From Rhizobiaceae bacterium (GTDB taxonomy: Bacteria; Pseudomonadota; Alphaproteobacteria; Rhizobiales; Rhizobiaceae): DNA of 64,000 bases. Shown in pieces: positions 1-10,666 of the stretch. Positions within the stretch are counted from its first letter, which is position 1, and each line of letters opens with the position of its first letter. The position numbers and the translations under genes are program-made. The notes under the pieces are model-generated. The model had not been told where the DNA came from, searched no databases, and saw only the letters and a program-made list of their open reading frames with translations. Location of the stretch: positions 1 through 64,000 of the forward strand of contig JAHBYW010000003.1 of assembly GCA_019635755.1 (NCBI GenBank), read 5' to 3'.

Positions 1-91
1 TGCGCTGGCTTGAACAGCCGGATCTGAGCGCAGCCCCCGTGCATCGATCGCCGCCTCGGGAAAAAATATTCGCCGCCAACCCCCTGTTCCC

Positions 92-119
92 ATTCACCAT
101 TCACTATTCACCATTCACT
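92..119. repeat. Four tandem heptamers (attcacc/attcact)
   Basis: Four 7-bp units alternate between attcacc and attcact with no interruption. They lie in an AT-richer stretch ahead of the first gene. Bases 1-180 otherwise show no supportable gene: the reading frames entering at position 1 close quickly or run through this repeat. Confidence 0.8.
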
Positions 120-180
120 TTTCCATCCACCACCATTGCGCCTTGCACCACACTGTCCGCCGGTCAAACGGGAGCCGGCG

Positions 181-630
181 ATGGCTTGGAGGGCGAAGGC
201 AGGGAGGGAACAGAAGGTGCTGGCGAGCATCGTCGCCCGCCTGTTCTCGCTTGCCGACCTCGCCGAAGACGCTGCCCTGCGCTCCCCATGGGTGCGCTGG
301 TGCGTGCTGTGGGCCGCCTGGCAGGCGAACGCGCTTTTGAGGGACTACGTCGAGGGTCGCGCGGGGAACATGGCAGCCAGGCACTGGTCGCCGGTCCCCA
401 TGCCGGCCGGCTTCGGCAGCCATCCCGACGACGCTAACGATCTCGCCGCCTCGCTCAGGGCACTTGCGCTCATGATGCGGGCGATAGCCGCGCAGGTCAG
501 CCGCGTAGCATTCCTGCAGCGGGGTGACGTATCGGATGAGGCCGGCAACGAGGGCGGGATGCCGCATAGCATCCTGTGTCGCTTGGCCGACACGGTGCTC
601 TCGCCCGTCGAACCGCGCGACACTTCTTAG
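181..630 (+). CDS. Hypothetical protein, 149 aa
   Basis: I do not recognise a family. The start at 181 follows a GGGAG-like ribosome site about seven bases upstream, and the translation begins MAWRAKAGREQKVLASIVAR. The protein is helical in character, rich in Ala, Leu and Arg, with a Trp-rich patch (WVRWCVLWAAWQ) near residue 40 that could be a buried or membrane-facing helix. There is no signal peptide and no catalytic motif. GC-rich third positions match the neighbouring genes, which supports real coding. It stands alone on the plus strand, pointing into the repeat-bearing gap before pnp. Confidence 0.55.
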   Translation: MAWRAKAGREQKVLASIVARLFSLADLAEDAALRSPWVRWCVLWAAWQANALLRDYVEGRAGNMAARHWSPVPMPAGFGSHPDDANDLAASLRALALMMRAIAAQVSRVAFLQRGDVSDEAGNEGGMPHSILCRLADTVLSPVEPRDTS

Positions 631-745
631 CGCGACGCCTGTCCTACTCCCTGGTGGGAGAAAACCAACCTTCACAAACGATCCCGCTTCCTTCCGCAAG
701 AAATGCACTGCGGCTGACAATCTCGCGCGGCCTAGAAACTATCGC

Positions 746-872
746 CGTCATCCTCGGGCTTGTCCCGAGGATCTACCTGCATCCGCCATCCTGGCGACTG
801 CGGTATTCGAAGACTTTTTGGAGCCAGGCCCGCCGAACTCGGCAGATCCTCGGGACAAGCCCGAGGATGACG
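746..872. repeat. Pair of inverted REP-like palindromes
   Basis: The 29 bases at 746-774 reappear as an exact reverse complement at 844-872. Each unit is itself a hairpin: ATCCTCGGG and CCCGAGGAT arms of nine bases around a five-base loop. About 70 bases separate the units. From general knowledge, palindromes with a CCTCGGGC core are dispersed in rhizobial intergenic DNA. The doublet lies in the 3' region between the orphan gene at 181-630 and the pnp terminator. Confidence 0.85.
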
Positions 873-921
873 CCTCAGCGGCCAAGGCTCGACCTCTCGC
901 GCGACTGCGTGGTAGCGCCAT

Positions 922-974
922 GCCCCTTATCCGCCCTTCGGGCACCTTCCCCACAAGAGGAGAAGGAAAGGGGC
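922..974. repeat. Small palindromic repeat
   Basis: GCCCCTT at 922-928 is complementary to AAGGGGC at 968-974. A smaller GCCC-TTC-GGGC hairpin lies inside. It has the look of the other short palindromic elements in the window and sits just downstream of the pnp terminator. Confidence 0.5.
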
Positions 975-986
975 GCTTCAAAGCAA

Positions 987-1012
987 AAGGGCGCGGATTG
1001 CTCCGCGCCCTT
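987..1012 (-). terminator. Intrinsic terminator of pnp
   Basis: AAGGGCGCGG (987-996) pairs perfectly with CCGCGCCCTT (1003-1012) around a six-base loop. Read on the minus strand, the stem is followed by TTTTGCTTT. It begins 24 bases after the pnp stop codon, so it is well placed to end the rpsO-pnp transcript. Confidence 0.85.
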
Positions 1013-1036
1013 CGGATGTCAGACGAAAGCGCCGGC

Positions 1037-3187
1037 TCAGGCCGCGTCTTCCGTGCCTTCGGCCTTCTTCTCGGCCTTCGGGATTTCCTTGCCGGTCGTC
1101 TGGTCGACGACCTTCATGGACAGCCGCACCTTGCCGCGCTCGTCGAAGCCCATCAGCTTGACGAAGACCTTCTGGCCTTCCTTAACGACGTCGGTCGTCT
1201 TCTGGACGCGGTCGTTGGCGAGCTGCGAGATGTGGACGAGGCCGTCCTTCGGGCCGAAGAAGTTGACGAAGGCGCCGAAGTCGGCGGTCTTGACGACCGT
1301 GCCCTCATAGATCTCGCCGACTTCCGGCTCGGCCACGATGGTGTGGATCCACTTCTTCGCCGCCTCGATCTCCTTGGCGTTCGACGACGCGATCTTCACC
1401 GTGCCGTCGTCCTCGATGTTGATCTTGGCGCCGGTCTTCTCGACGATCTCGCGGATCACCTTGCCGCCCGAGCCGATCACGTCGCGGATCTTGTCGGTCG
1501 GGATGTGCATGACCTCGATGCGCGGCGCGAACTCGCCGAGTTCAGAACGGCCCTCGGTGATCGCCTTGGCCATCTCGCCGAGGATGTGCTCGCGCCCGCC
1601 CTTGGCCTGCTCCAGCGCGACCTTCATGATCTCCTCGGTGATGCCGGAGATCTTGATGTCCATCTGCAGCGAGGTGATGCCGGCCGACGTGCCCGCCACC
1701 TTGAAGTCCATGTCGCCGAGATGGTCCTCGTCGCCGAGGATGTCGGAGAGAACCGCGAAGCGCTCGCCCTCCTTGATCAGGCCCATGGCGATACCCGCCA
1801 CCGGCTTGGCCAGCGGAACGCCCGCGTCCATCAGCGCCAGCGACGTGCCGCAGACGGTCGCCATCGACGACGAGCCGTTGGACTCGGTGATCTCCGAGAC
1901 GACGCGCAGCGTGTAGGGGAACTGCTCGGCGGCCGGCAGCATCGGATGGATGGCGCGCCAGGCGAGCTTGCCGTGGCCGATCTCTCGGCGGCCGGGCGAA
2001 CCCATGCGGCCGGTCTCGCCCACGGAATAGGGCGGGAAGTTGTAGTGCAGCAGGAAGGTTTCCTTGTAGGTGCCGGTCAGCGAGTCGATGTACTGCTCGT
2101 CCTCGCCGGTGCCCAGCGTGGCGACCACGATCGCCTGCGTCTCGCCGCGGGTGAACAGGGCCGAGCCGTGCGTGCGCGGCAGGATGCCGACCTCGGAGAC
2201 GATCGGGCGGACGGTCTTGAGGTCGCGGCCGTCGATGCGGCTCCCGGTGTCCAGAATGTTCCAGCGCACGATCTTGGCCTGGAGTTCCTTGAACACGGCG
2301 CCGACCTGCTCGGGCGCCCACTTCGCGTCCTCGCCCTCGGCCGGAGCGAAATGCGCCTTGACCTTGGCCTTGACCGCGTCGACCGCGGCGTAGCGCTGCT
2401 GCTTGACGGTGTTCTTGTAGGCCTGGCGCAGCTCGCCTTCGACGAGCTTCAGCATCTCGCCCTCGAGCGCTGAATAGTCCGGCGAGGTGAAATCGCGCGG
2501 ATCCTTGGCGGCCACTTCGGCCAGCTTGATGATGGCGTTGATCACCGGCTGGAACGACTTGTGGCCGAACATGACGGCGCCGAGCATGATCTCCTCGGAC
2601 AGCTCATGCGCCTCGGACTCCACCATCATCACCGCATCCGACGTGCCGGCGACGACCAGGTCGAGCTTCGATTCCTGCATCTCGTCGATGTGCGGGTTCA
2701 GCACGTATTCGCCGGCGATGTAGCCGACGCGGGCGGCGCCGATCGGACCCATGAACGGAACGCCCGAAAGCGTCAGCGCGGCAGACGTGGCGACCATCGC
2801 GAGGACGTCCGGATCGTTCTCCAGGTCGTGCTGGACGACGGTGACGACGATCTGGGTGTCGTTCTTGTAGCCCTCGGCGAAGAGCGGGCGGATCGGGCGG
2901 TCGATGAGGCGGGAGACCAGCGTCTCCTTCTCGCTCGGACGACCCTCGCGCTTGAAGTAGCCGCCCGGGATCTTGCCGGCGGCGAAGGTCTTTTCCTGGT
3001 AGTTGACGGTCAGCGGGAAGAAGTCGAGGCCGGGCTTCGGCTCCTTCATGGAGACGACGGTGGCGAGAACCACGGTCTCGCCGTAGGTCGCGAGCACGGC
3101 GCCGTCAGCCTGCCGCGCAATCTTGCCGGTCTCGAGCGTCAGCTTGCGGCCGGCCCAGTCGATTTCCACCTTGTGATGATTGAACAT
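1037..3187 (-). CDS. pnp: Polyribonucleotide nucleotidyltransferase (PNPase)
   Basis: PNPase degrades RNA 3' to 5' by phosphorolysis, releasing nucleoside diphosphates, and in many bacteria works with RNase E in the degradosome. The 716-residue product has the normal length and order: two RNase PH-like domains, a KH domain ([20 protein letters not shown]) and a C-terminal S1 domain ([17 protein letters not shown]). The start is [11 protein letters not shown] at 3187, preceded by GAGGA at a good distance; the longer open frame upstream lacks family similarity. It follows rpsO in the usual order, and a perfect hairpin terminator lies just downstream. Confidence 0.98.
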   Translation of the reverse strand: MFNHHKVEIDWAGRKLTLETGKIARQADGAVLATYGETVVLATVVSMKEPKPGLDFFPLTVNYQEKTFAAGKIPGGYFKREGRPSEKETLVSRLIDRPIRPLFAEGYKNDTQIVVTVVQHDLENDPDVLAMVATSAALTLSGVPFMGPIGAARVGYIAGEYVLNPHIDEMQESKLDLVVAGTSDAVMMVESEAHELSEEIMLGAVMFGHKSFQPVINAIIKLAEVAAKDPRDFTSPDYSALEGEMLKLVEGELRQAYKNTVKQQRYAAVDAVKAKVKAHFAPAEGEDAKWAPEQVGAVFKELQAKIVRWNILDTGSRIDGRDLKTVRPIVSEVGILPRTHGSALFTRGETQAIVVATLGTGEDEQYIDSLTGTYKETFLLHYNFPPYSVGETGRMGSPGRREIGHGKLAWRAIHPMLPAAEQFPYTLRVVSEITESNGSSSMATVCGTSLALMDAGVPLAKPVAGIAMGLIKEGERFAVLSDILGDEDHLGDMDFKVAGTSAGITSLQMDIKISGITEEIMKVALEQAKGGREHILGEMAKAITEGRSELGEFAPRIEVMHIPTDKIRDVIGSGGKVIREIVEKTGAKINIEDDGTVKIASSNAKEIEAAKKWIHTIVAEPEVGEIYEGTVVKTADFGAFVNFFGPKDGLVHISQLANDRVQKTTDVVKEGQKVFVKLMGFDERGKVRLSMKVVDQTTGKEIPKAEKKAEGTEDAA

Positions 3188-3506
3188 TGTCTGTCCTCTA
3201 TGCGGGACAAGCCGCCGCCGCGCGTAGCGGTGCGAGCGACCATCCCTGGCTTCGTTCGGGACGAGCCACGGGCAAGACAACGGGGCGCTCGGGTTGCCAC
3301 GGAGGTCAACCGGTATGCCGCACGGCAGTTCGTGCCTCGCGAGCGGCCTGCAATCCTGCCCCATGACTGTCCATGGGGCGCCTGTGCCGCCCCTTGGCGG
3401 CCTCGGCGTCTTGGGCGGTCTCCTCTGGAGGAGGCCGGCCCGCCGGACCTGAGGCCCGGATACGGGAACGGCGGACCTCCTTCCGGAGAGCCGCCGCTCG
3501 GCAGTC
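3188..3506 (-). promoter_or_regulatory. rpsO-pnp intergenic leader with hairpins
   Basis: This 319-base gap has no supportable gene. CCCCATG (3359-3365) pairs with CATGGGG (3372-3378) around a six-base loop, and several GC-rich inverted stretches lie between 3400 and 3500. In Escherichia coli the same interval holds the RNase III site through which PNPase represses its own mRNA. Structure here is seen directly; a matching role is inference. Confidence 0.4.
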
Positions 3507-3776
3507 TTATCGGCGCAGGCCGAGCTTCGCGATCAGAGACGCGTAGCGGGCCTCGTCCTTCGACTTCAGATAGTCGAGAAGACGGCGGCGCTGCGATACG
3601 AGCTTCAGCAGGCCGCGGCGGGAGTGGTTGTCCTTCACGTGACCCTTGAAATGCTCGGTCAGGTTCGTGATGCGCTCGGAGAGGATGGCGACCTGGACCT
3701 CGGGCGAACCGGTGTCGCCCTTCTTGGTCGCATACTCGGTCAGCAAGGACTGCTTACGCTCTGCGGTGATCGACAT
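3507..3776 (-). CDS. rpsO: 30S ribosomal protein S15
   Basis: S15 binds the central domain of 16S rRNA early in small-subunit assembly and contributes to a bridge with the large subunit. The 89-residue product has the exact family length and the conserved stretch [19 protein letters not shown], followed by a basic tail ending KLGLRR. The start MSITAERKQ at 3776 is the usual one; the upstream in-frame extension is not ribosomal protein. The gene sits directly before pnp in the classical rpsO-pnp order. Here corA, not present in the usual truB-rpsO-pnp cluster, lies between truB and rpsO. Confidence 0.98.
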   Translation of the reverse strand: MSITAERKQSLLTEYATKKGDTGSPEVQVAILSERITNLTEHFKGHVKDNHSRRGLLKLVSQRRRLLDYLKSKDEARYASLIAKLGLRR

Positions 3777-3951
3777 CGGACGCTTCCTTTCAAATGGAGG
3801 AATGGGGTCGCCCACGGCCGGGATGTCGTCCAGCGGGGGCCGGTGCACACCGCGCCCGAAACTCGATCGGCCTGCGATGTTGCGGCGCATATAATGCAAG
3901 TCGGCCGGGAACGCCAGAGCGAATCTGAAACCGGCGAAAGACCGCGCGGAG

Positions 3952-3972
3952 GGCCGCGGCGGCGCCGCGGCC
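3952..3972 (-). terminator. GC-rich hairpin after corA
   Basis: GGCCGCGGC and GCCGCGGCC form a perfect nine-base stem with a three-base loop, starting four bases after the corA stop codon on the minus strand. No clear run of T follows, so efficient intrinsic termination is uncertain. It may instead protect the 3' end. Confidence 0.5.
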
Positions 3973-3975
3973 GGA

Positions 3976-5070
3976 CTACAGCCACTTCTTGCGCTTGAAG
4001 ATCAGCACCATGACCACCGCCACGACCGCCATGAACCCGAGCGCGGCCGGATAGCCGTAGTAGCTGGACAGTTCCGGCATGTTCCAGGGCGACGAGGCCG
4101 GATCGAAGTTCATGCCCCAGACGCCCACCAGGAAGGTCAGCGGGATGAAGATCGCCGAGACGATGGTGAGGAGGCTGATGATGTCGTTGGTGCGCGCCTG
4201 GCTGAGCGACAGATGCATCTCGATCAGCCCGGTCAGCATGTCGCGCTGCGTCTCGACCAGTTCGATCAGGCGGATCGCGTGGTCGAGCGTGTCGTTGAGG
4301 AAGACCTTCGTCTCGGCGCGGATGCAGGGGACGTCCGCCCGCATCAGGCCGGCCAGCGCATCCTTGAGCGGCCAGAGCGCGCGCTTCAGCGCAATGGCGT
4401 TGCGGCGCAGTTCGTGGAGGGCGCGGACCTGATGCTTCGCCGTCGCGTGCAGCATCTCGTCCTCGATGCGGTCGATCCGCTCGGACGCGGAATCCACCAC
4501 CGGGAAGTAGCTGTCGACGACCGCGTCGATCAGCGCATAGGCAAGGTAATCGGCCTTGCGGGTGCGGATGCGGTTCGGCTGGCTGTAGTGGATGCGCTTT
4601 CGGATCGCGTCGAACGGGTCGCCCTTGCGCTCCTGGAAGGTGACCACGAAGTCGTCGCCGAAGAAGGTCGAGATCTGCTCGTAGCGGTTGGCCGCGGCGT
4701 CGTCGATCATGCTGACGACGACGAAGGCATGGTCCTCGAAGAAATCCACCTTGGGACGCTGGCCGACATTGACCGTGTCCTCGAGCGCCAGCGGGTGCAG
4801 GCCGAAGGTGGCGCCGATGCCGGCGATCAGATCGACGTCGCCAAGGCCGACGCAATCCAGCCAGATGACCGGCCAGCGGCCGCGCTGGTCGGCCAGGTCG
4901 GCGAGGCCGGCGTTCTCGATCACCCTGTAGCTCTCGGGCGAGATGAGCGTCAGCGTCATCGACGTCTTGGCCGCGTTCGGATCGGCGACGAGGGTGCCGG
5001 GCGAGGCGCCGACGGGCGATCTCTTCGCCCGCTTGCGCGGCGGTTTCCGGGGAGATTCCTTCAGATCCAT
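3976..5070 (-). CDS. corA: CorA-family magnesium/cobalt channel
   Basis: CorA proteins form inner-membrane pentameric channels for Mg2+ and Co2+. The 364-residue product has a large soluble N-terminal part and two transmembrane helices at the extreme C terminus. The signature GMN lies at about residues 319-321 (GVWGMNFDP), at the end of the first helix, and the basic tail KRKKWL closes the protein. The N terminus is lysine- and arginine-rich with no signal peptide, as expected. It lies 32 bases downstream of truB on the same strand, so cotranscription is likely, but it is not a usual member of this translation cluster. Confidence 0.93.
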   Translation of the reverse strand: MDLKESPRKPPRKRAKRSPVGASPGTLVADPNAAKTSMTLTLISPESYRVIENAGLADLADQRGRWPVIWLDCVGLGDVDLIAGIGATFGLHPLALEDTVNVGQRPKVDFFEDHAFVVVSMIDDAAANRYEQISTFFGDDFVVTFQERKGDPFDAIRKRIHYSQPNRIRTRKADYLAYALIDAVVDSYFPVVDSASERIDRIEDEMLHATAKHQVRALHELRRNAIALKRALWPLKDALAGLMRADVPCIRAETKVFLNDTLDHAIRLIELVETQRDMLTGLIEMHLSLSQARTNDIISLLTIVSAIFIPLTFLVGVWGMNFDPASSPWNMPELSSYYGYPAALGFMAVVAVVMVLIFKRKKWL

Positions 5071-5102
5071 GTCCGTGCGATCCTGTCCAGGTCCCTGCCC
5101 GG

Positions 5103-6047
5103 CTAGCCGACGAAGACCCGCTTCGGCTTGAACATGCCCGCCTCGACCACGCCGATCGCGACCAGCCTGCCGCGCGCCGTGGCGCAGGCCTCGTCTGCCT
5201 CGACCGGCGCATCGCGGCCGCGGATGATGACGGGGTTGCCTAGCCTCACCCGCATCGCCTGATCGTCGGAAAGCGCCACCTGCGGCAGGCAGTCCAGCGC
5301 CGCGCCCGTGTCGACCAGCAGATCGTCCAGCTGACCGTAGCGGTCGCCGCCGGCCGGCGCGTCGTCCTCGGGCGGCAGCGCGGCTTCCATCATCTCGACG
5401 GTGACCAGGTCATCGGCGTCGAACGGCTCCACCGAGACGCGCCGCAGGCCGGCGACATGGCCGTAGCAGCCGAGGTCGCGGCCCATGTCGCGCGCCAGGC
5501 TGCGCACATAGGTGCCCTTGCCGCACTCGACCTCAAACTCGGCGCTGTCGGGGGTGGCCGAGAGAAGGTCCAGCCTGGCGATCTCGATCTCGCGCTCGGG
5601 AAGTTCGACGGCGGCGCCGTCACGCGCCAGGTCGTAGGCCCGCTCGCCGTCCACCTTGATGGCCGAGAAGGCGGGAGGCCGCTGCATGATGACGCCGGTG
5701 TATTTCGGCAGGAGCGCGCGGATGTCCGCCTCCGCTGGGCGCCGGTCGGACCGGCGCGTCGCCTCGCCCTCCAGGTCGTCGGTGGCGCGTTCCTCGCCCC
5801 ACGCCACGGTGAACCGGTAGAGCTTGGCGCCGTCCATGACATAGGGGACCGTCTTCGTGGCCTCGCCCAGCGCGATCGGCAGCATGCCGGACGCGAGCGG
5901 ATCGAGCGTGCCGGCGTGGCCGGCCTTCTCGGCCTGGAACAGCCACTTCACCTTGGAGACGGCCTGGGTCGAGCCCATGCCGACAGGCTTGTCCAGGATC
6001 ACCCAGCCGGAGACCGGCCGGCCCTTCTTCTTGCCGCGGCGCGACAT
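5103..6047 (-). CDS. truB: tRNA pseudouridine-55 synthase
   Basis: TruB converts uridine 55 of the T loop of tRNA to pseudouridine and also acts as a tRNA chaperone. The 314-residue protein shows the N-terminal core [15 protein letters not shown] and the catalytic motif [14 protein letters not shown], with the nucleophilic aspartate at residue 49. [13 protein letters not shown] later in the chain is the conserved RNA-binding segment. A C-terminal extension of about 80 residues follows the catalytic domain, resembling the PUA-like tail of the family. It lies 52 bases after rbfA on the same strand. Confidence 0.97.
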   Translation of the reverse strand: MSRRGKKKGRPVSGWVILDKPVGMGSTQAVSKVKWLFQAEKAGHAGTLDPLASGMLPIALGEATKTVPYVMDGAKLYRFTVAWGEERATDDLEGEATRRSDRRPAEADIRALLPKYTGVIMQRPPAFSAIKVDGERAYDLARDGAAVELPEREIEIARLDLLSATPDSAEFEVECGKGTYVRSLARDMGRDLGCYGHVAGLRRVSVEPFDADDLVTVEMMEAALPPEDDAPAGGDRYGQLDDLLVDTGAALDCLPQVALSDDQAMRVRLGNPVIIRGRDAPVEADEACATARGRLVAIGVVEAGMFKPKRVFVG

Positions 6048-6099
6048 CAGCGGCCCTGCTGCCCCGCCGGGACCGAGACGAAAGCCCGGAAACTCGCCA

Positions 6100-6507
6100 T
6101 CACTTGTCGTCTCCTTCCGGGCGCTGGTCGGGATCGAGGTCGCGCGCGACCTCGGCGGACCTCAGCAGCCGATCGATCTTCTGGAAGTTGTCGTAGCTGG
6201 TGTCCAGCCGAAAGCGGAACTCCGGCATGTATTTCATCTGCCGCAAGGCCGGCGACACTCGGCCACGGATGAAACGCGCGTTGCGGTTGAGCGCGTCGAC
6301 CACCGCGCCCTCGTCTCGGGCGCCGAGCGGCGCGACGAAGGCCGTCGCGATCTTCAGGTCGGGCGACATGCGCACCTCGGAGACCGAGACCACGGTCGTT
6401 TCGATGAGGTCGTCGCGGACGTCTCCACGCTGGAGCATGTCCGCCAATGCATGCCGGACCTGCTCGCCGACCCGGAGCTGTCGCTGGGATTGGGCTTTGG
6501 TGTTCAT
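6100..6507 (-). CDS. rbfA: 30S ribosome-binding factor A
   Basis: RbfA helps mature the 5' end of 16S rRNA and assemble the small subunit, notably in the cold. The 135-residue product has the family signature [19 protein letters not shown] and the [20 protein letters not shown] segment of the KH-like fold. In most relatives rbfA directly follows infB. Here a plus-strand gene and an infB terminator intervene, so rbfA-truB-corA probably has its own promoter in the AT-richer 6508-6653 interval. Confidence 0.96.
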   Translation of the reverse strand: MNTKAQSQRQLRVGEQVRHALADMLQRGDVRDDLIETTVVSVSEVRMSPDLKIATAFVAPLGARDEGAVVDALNRNARFIRGRVSPALRQMKYMPEFRFRLDTSYDNFQKIDRLLRSAEVARDLDPDQRPEGDDK

Positions 6508-6653
6508 GAATCCTACCTGCCTGGCCGCATCGACCGGCCATTCACCTTATACTGTGTTTCACCCGCTACAGCGCGGCTTTATCTGCATGCAACCATTGAC
6601 TGCCGGCCAAAAAAGCCAAAACTCCAGCCGCGAGTGGGATGGTTGGGGCCTTC

Positions 6654-7232
6654 ATGCGATTCCTTGGTGCTCTTTGCGTCAGTGCGGCCATCGTGATCGG
6701 CAGCGTCGCCGGTGCGGCTGCCGAGGGCGGCTCGTTCTTCCGCGACATCGTCTTCGACAAGAACGCCGACCGCTTCGAGGTCCGCCTCGGCGCCCTGTCG
6801 TACGACAGCGGCATCTTCTCGCCGCAGGAACAGACCGGCGTCGTGATCAATGGCGAATTCCTGTTCCCCTCGCCGAGCTTCCTGGAGTGGCTCGGCTCGC
6901 CGCGTCCCTATATCGGCTTCGACTATGCGCCGAAGGCGCTGCAGACCGACTTCATCTACGCCGGCTTCAACTGGGAAGCCTATGTCACCAAGCGCATCTA
7001 CCTGACGGGAAGTTTGGGCGGCTCGCTGAACAACGCGCCGAACCTGATCAACCCTGTGGGCTACAAGGCGCTCGGCTGCCGCGCGCTGTTCCATCTCGCG
7101 GCGGGCGTCGGCTTCGACGTCACCGACAACGTCACCGTGCAGCTCTACGCGGATCATTTCTCCAACGCCAACACCTGCGCGCGCAATTCCGGGCAAGAGG
7201 CGGCAGGCGTCCGCTTCGGCTACCGCTTCTGA
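6654..7232 (+). CDS. pagL: Acyloxyacyl hydrolase / lipid A 3-O-deacylase (PagL type)
   Basis: PagL-type enzymes are outer-membrane beta barrels that remove the 3-O acyl chain of lipid A. The product (192 residues from MRFLGAL) has a clear signal peptide ending near AGAAA, then alternating amphipathic strands and a C-terminal aromatic RF suited to outer-membrane insertion. The motif DHFSNANTC places His168 and Ser170 next to each other, with Glu182 fourteen residues after the histidine. This matches the His-Ser-Glu spacing of the Pseudomonas PagL active site. An alternative ATG lies 15 bases upstream at 6639. It is convergent to infB and divergent from rbfA, so it has been inserted into that operon. 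Confidence 0.85.
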   Translation: MRFLGALCVSAAIVIGSVAGAAAEGGSFFRDIVFDKNADRFEVRLGALSYDSGIFSPQEQTGVVINGEFLFPSPSFLEWLGSPRPYIGFDYAPKALQTDFIYAGFNWEAYVTKRIYLTGSLGGSLNNAPNLINPVGYKALGCRALFHLAAGVGFDVTDNVTVQLYADHFSNANTCARNSGQEAAGVRFGYRF

Positions 7233-7371
7233 CCGAACGACCATAACGCCTTCCATCTCGCCGGCCCGCAGCCGATCGCCGACGCATCCGGTGGGGGTTT
7301 CCCGGCTGTCATCCGTTCAAGGTGCATGTCCGCCGGTTCTCAAGTTCGGGCGAGGCATCACGCGAACGAAA

Positions 7372-7398
7372 ACGGCCAGCCCCACCGGGGCCGGCCGT
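7372..7398 (-). terminator. Intrinsic terminator after infB
   Basis: ACGGCCAGCCCC (7372-7383) pairs with GGGGCCGGCCGT (7387-7398), with one G-T wobble and a three-base loop. On the minus strand the stem is followed by TTTTCG. It starts 16 bases past the infB stop codon and would separate infB from rbfA transcription. Confidence 0.8.
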
Positions 7399-7413
7399 CG
7401 TTTCGATTGACGC

Positions 7414-9984
7414 TCAGAGCGTGCGCGTGACCATCTCGACGCGGAAGCACTCGATGACGTCGCCGACCCGCATGTCCTCGTAGTTCTGGAACGCCATGCC
7501 GCATTCCTGACCGGCGGGAACCTCGGGCACCTCGTCCTTGAACCGCTTCAGCGTCTTCAACGTGCCCTCGTGGATCACCACGTTGTCGCGGATCAGGCGG
7601 ACACCCGCGCCGCGCTCGACCTTGCCCTCGGTGATCCGGCAGCCGGCGATCTTGCCGACCTTGGTGATGTTGAAGATCTCCAGGATCTCGGCGTTGCCGA
7701 TGAAGGTCTCCCGACGCTCCGGCGAGAGCATACCCGACATCGCCGCCTTCACGTCATCCACCAGATTGTAGATGATGTTGTAGTAGCGGATTTCGATGCC
7801 GGCATGCTCGGCCGCCTGGCGCGCCTGGGCGTTGGCGCGAACGTTGAAGCCGATGATCGCCGCGCCGGACGTTTCCGCCAGCGACACGTCGCTCTCGGTG
7901 ATCGCGCCGGCGCCTGCATGGACGATGCGCGCGCGCACTTCGTCGGTGCCCAGCTTCTCCAGAGCCGCCGAGATCGCCTCGATCGAGCCCTGCACGTCGC
8001 CCTTGATGACCAGCGGGAATTCCTTCAGGCCGCTGGTCTGGAGCTGCGTCATCATCTGCTCGAGCGAGCCGCGCTGTCCGGCGTGGCGGGCAACCGCCTT
8101 CTCGCGCGCCTTGCGCTGGCGGTACTCGGTGATCTCGCGGGCCCGCGCCTCGTTGGTGACGATCGCGAAGCGATCGCCGGCCTGCGGCGTGCCCTGCAGG
8201 CCGAGAACCTCGACCGGCATGGACGGGCCCGCCTCGGGAACGTGCTCGCCATGATCGTCGACCAGCGCGCGGACACGGCCCCACTCGTTGCCGGCGACGA
8301 GGATGTCGCCGGGCATCAGGGTGCCGGTCTCGACCAGCACCGTGGCGACGGAGCCCCGGCCCTTGTCGAGCTTCGCCTCGATGACGACGCCTTCGGCGGT
8401 GCGGTCGGGATTGGCCTTGAGGTCGAGCACCTCGGCCTGCAGCAGGATCGTCTCCAGCAGCCTGTCGAGATTGGTGCCCTTCGTGGCCGAGACCTCGACG
8501 TCGAGGACGTCGCCGCCCATGGATTCGACGAACACCTCGTGCTGGAGCAGCTGCGTGCGGACCTTCTGCGGGTCGGCCGACGGCTTGTCGATCTTGTTGA
8601 TCGCCACGATGATCGGGACGTGCGCCGCCTTGGCGTGATTGATCGACTCGATCGTCTGCGGCATCACCGCGTCGTCCGCCGCGACCACCAGGATGGCGAT
8701 GTCGGTGGCCTGCGCGCCGCGGGCGCGCATCGCCGTGAAGGCCGCGTGGCCCGGCGTGTCGATGAAGGTGATCTTCTGGCCGTTCTTCTCGACCTGGTAG
8801 GCGCCGATGTGCTGCGTGATGCCGCCGGCTTCGCCGGCCACCACGTTGGCGTTGCGGATCGCGTCGAGCAGCGACGTCTTGCCGTGGTCGACATGGCCCA
8901 TGATCGTCACGACCGGCGGACGCGACACCAGATCCTCGGCCCGGTCCGGAATGTTGAACAGGCCTTCCTCGATGTCGGACTCGGCGACGCGGCGCACCGT
9001 GTGGCCGAACTCCGACGCCACCAGCTCGGCGGTGTCGGCGTCGATCACGTCGCCGGGCGTCATGATCTGCCCCTGCTTCATGAAGAACTTCACGACATCG
9101 ACGGCGCGCTCGGACATGCGGCTGGCGAGGTCCTGGATGGTGATGGTCTCCGGCAGCGTCACCTCGCGCACGATCTTCTCGCGCGGCTCCTGGTACATCG
9201 CCCGCTTGAACTTCTCCTGCCGGCGGCGGGCGGCGGCCAGCGAACGGACGCGCGCGGCCTCGCCGTCCTCGGAGGACAGTGCCGAGGTCAGCGTCAGCTT
9301 GCCGCGGCGGCGATCGTCGTCGCCGCGCGTGCGGGTGGGCTTCTCGACCGCCGGCGTGAGCGGACGACGGACCGCCGGCGCGGGCGCGCCGCGTGCCTTG
9401 ACGGCGCCGCGCTTCGGGGCCTCGTCCTCTTCCTCGGAGGCCGTGTCGGCGAGGGGCTGGCGCTTGCGCGCCTCTTCCTCGGCGCGGCGGCGCAACTCCG
9501 CTTCGGTCTTCAGGCGGGATTCTTCCTCGGCCTGGCGGCGCGCGGAATCCTCGCGCTCCTTGCGGCGGCGCTCCTCTTCATCGCGGCGGCGCTTGGCGTC
9601 CTCGGCGGCGCGCAGGCGGTCCTTGTCCTCGCGCTCCTTCGAGCCCTCGAGCGCCCTGCGGCGCGCCTCCATCTCGCTCGCCGACAGGCCGGCGCTGGAC
9701 ATGTCGTTCAGCACGATGCCGCCGGGGGCAGCCTTCGGCGCCTCCGCGACGGCTGGCTTGGCGGCGACGGGCTCCTGCGGCTTCGGCTTGAAGACGGTCT
9801 GCTCCGGCTTCTCGCCGGGCACCGAAAACTTGCGCTTCTTGGTTTCGACGACGACCTGCTTGGTGCGGCCATGCGAGAAGTTCTGCCGCACCGTGCCCTG
9901 CGAGACGCCGCTGGGCTTCAGGCTCAGCGTCTTCTTCGGGGTCACGCTCAACGTCTTCTCGTCGCCGGTCTTGGTATCGCTCAT
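7414..9984 (-). CDS. infB: Translation initiation factor IF-2
   Basis: IF-2 is the GTPase that brings initiator tRNA to the small subunit and drives subunit joining. The 856-residue protein has a long charged N-terminal region (about residues 90-190, very rich in Arg, Glu and Ala and probably coiled or helical) and an IF2_N helix bundle. The G domain shows [18 protein letters not shown] and NKIDKP, and the C-terminal beta-barrel domains follow. Its start overlaps the stop of the upstream ylxR gene by four bases, implying translational coupling. A hairpin terminator follows. Confidence 0.98.
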   Translation of the reverse strand: MSDTKTGDEKTLSVTPKKTLSLKPSGVSQGTVRQNFSHGRTKQVVVETKKRKFSVPGEKPEQTVFKPKPQEPVAAKPAVAEAPKAAPGGIVLNDMSSAGLSASEMEARRRALEGSKEREDKDRLRAAEDAKRRRDEEERRRKEREDSARRQAEEESRLKTEAELRRRAEEEARKRQPLADTASEEEDEAPKRGAVKARGAPAPAVRRPLTPAVEKPTRTRGDDDRRRGKLTLTSALSSEDGEAARVRSLAAARRRQEKFKRAMYQEPREKIVREVTLPETITIQDLASRMSERAVDVVKFFMKQGQIMTPGDVIDADTAELVASEFGHTVRRVAESDIEEGLFNIPDRAEDLVSRPPVVTIMGHVDHGKTSLLDAIRNANVVAGEAGGITQHIGAYQVEKNGQKITFIDTPGHAAFTAMRARGAQATDIAILVVAADDAVMPQTIESINHAKAAHVPIIVAINKIDKPSADPQKVRTQLLQHEVFVESMGGDVLDVEVSATKGTNLDRLLETILLQAEVLDLKANPDRTAEGVVIEAKLDKGRGSVATVLVETGTLMPGDILVAGNEWGRVRALVDDHGEHVPEAGPSMPVEVLGLQGTPQAGDRFAIVTNEARAREITEYRQRKAREKAVARHAGQRGSLEQMMTQLQTSGLKEFPLVIKGDVQGSIEAISAALEKLGTDEVRARIVHAGAGAITESDVSLAETSGAAIIGFNVRANAQARQAAEHAGIEIRYYNIIYNLVDDVKAAMSGMLSPERRETFIGNAEILEIFNITKVGKIAGCRITEGKVERGAGVRLIRDNVVIHEGTLKTLKRFKDEVPEVPAGQECGMAFQNYEDMRVGDVIECFRVEMVTRTL

Positions 9985-10631
9985 TCGTTATCCTCTGCGG
10001 CTTCAACGTCGTCGACGACGGCCGCAAGCGTCGCCAGGTCATCCGGGGTGCCGCCCCGGTAGCGGTCAAGCGCAACGAGGCGCTTCATGGCCGCCTTTCC
10101 CGCCTCGGACGCGAGAACGGCAGCATGTATCACATTTGTACCCCCCAATGCCAAACCCATTTCTCGCTCGGAGAAAAGTTTGTAGGCGGGGATAGCGGGG
10201 CCATCGAGGTGGACCGTGGCGCGGCGCGCGCCGGCGATCTTGGACACGCCATCGGCCGATCCCTCGGCGGCGTGCAGCACGGCCAAAGCCTTGCCGGAAC
10301 GGACGGCATTCTCGACCTGGGCGGCGCCCAGAACCAGGGCGCCGGCCTTGCGCGCCAGGCCCAGCGCACCGAGGGCCGCCCTGGCAAGCAGGCCGTCCAC
10401 CATCGCGCCGAGGTCGGCGGGCAGCGCGACCTTCGTCTTCAGCGCCCTGTCGAACAGGCCCTTGGCGGCGGCGCGATCGACGTGGACGCGGTCGGCGGTG
10501 ACCCAGCAGCCGCGCCCAGGCAGGTTTCGTTTGAGGTCGGGAACGACGGACGAATCCGGTCCGACCACGAAGCGGATCAGATCATCCGGCTCCGCGACCT
10601 TGCGCGTCACGATGCAGGTGCGCTCGGTCAT
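9981..10631 (-). CDS. ylxR: YlxR / L7Ae-like RNA-binding protein
   Basis: The first ~80 residues are a YlxR (DUF448) domain, with [19 protein letters not shown] and the LPGRGCWVT motif. The second half resembles an L7Ae-type RNA-binding domain ([18 protein letters not shown]). In Bacillus subtilis, YlxR (RnpM) modulates RNase P; a similar RNA-binding role here is inference. At 216 residues it has the fused two-domain form found in alphaproteobacteria. It sits between nusA (35 bases upstream) and infB (four-base overlap), its conserved place. Confidence 0.9.
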   Translation of the reverse strand: MTERTCIVTRKVAEPDDLIRFVVGPDSSVVPDLKRNLPGRGCWVTADRVHVDRAAAKGLFDRALKTKVALPADLGAMVDGLLARAALGALGLARKAGALVLGAAQVENAVRSGKALAVLHAAEGSADGVSKIAGARRATVHLDGPAIPAYKLFSEREMGLALGGTNVIHAAVLASEAGKAAMKRLVALDRYRGGTPDDLATLAAVVDDVEAAEDNE

Positions 10632-10666
10632 GCCTTCCGCTTCTTTGCCCAGCCCCGGTCCTCACG

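Noticed and set aside
1-180. Possible tail of an upstream gene at the window start
   Set aside because: Frames are short and end within the first bases or cross the heptamer repeat; nothing identifies a product.
524-2473. 649-aa plus-strand open frame opposite pnp
   Set aside because: It is antisense to a certain PNPase gene, with Asp/Leu/Arg-dominated composition typical of the shadow of a high-GC gene.
7570-10062. 830-aa plus-strand open frame opposite infB
   Set aside because: Shadow of infB; no family motifs, and repeats of Ala, Arg, Asp and Leu only.
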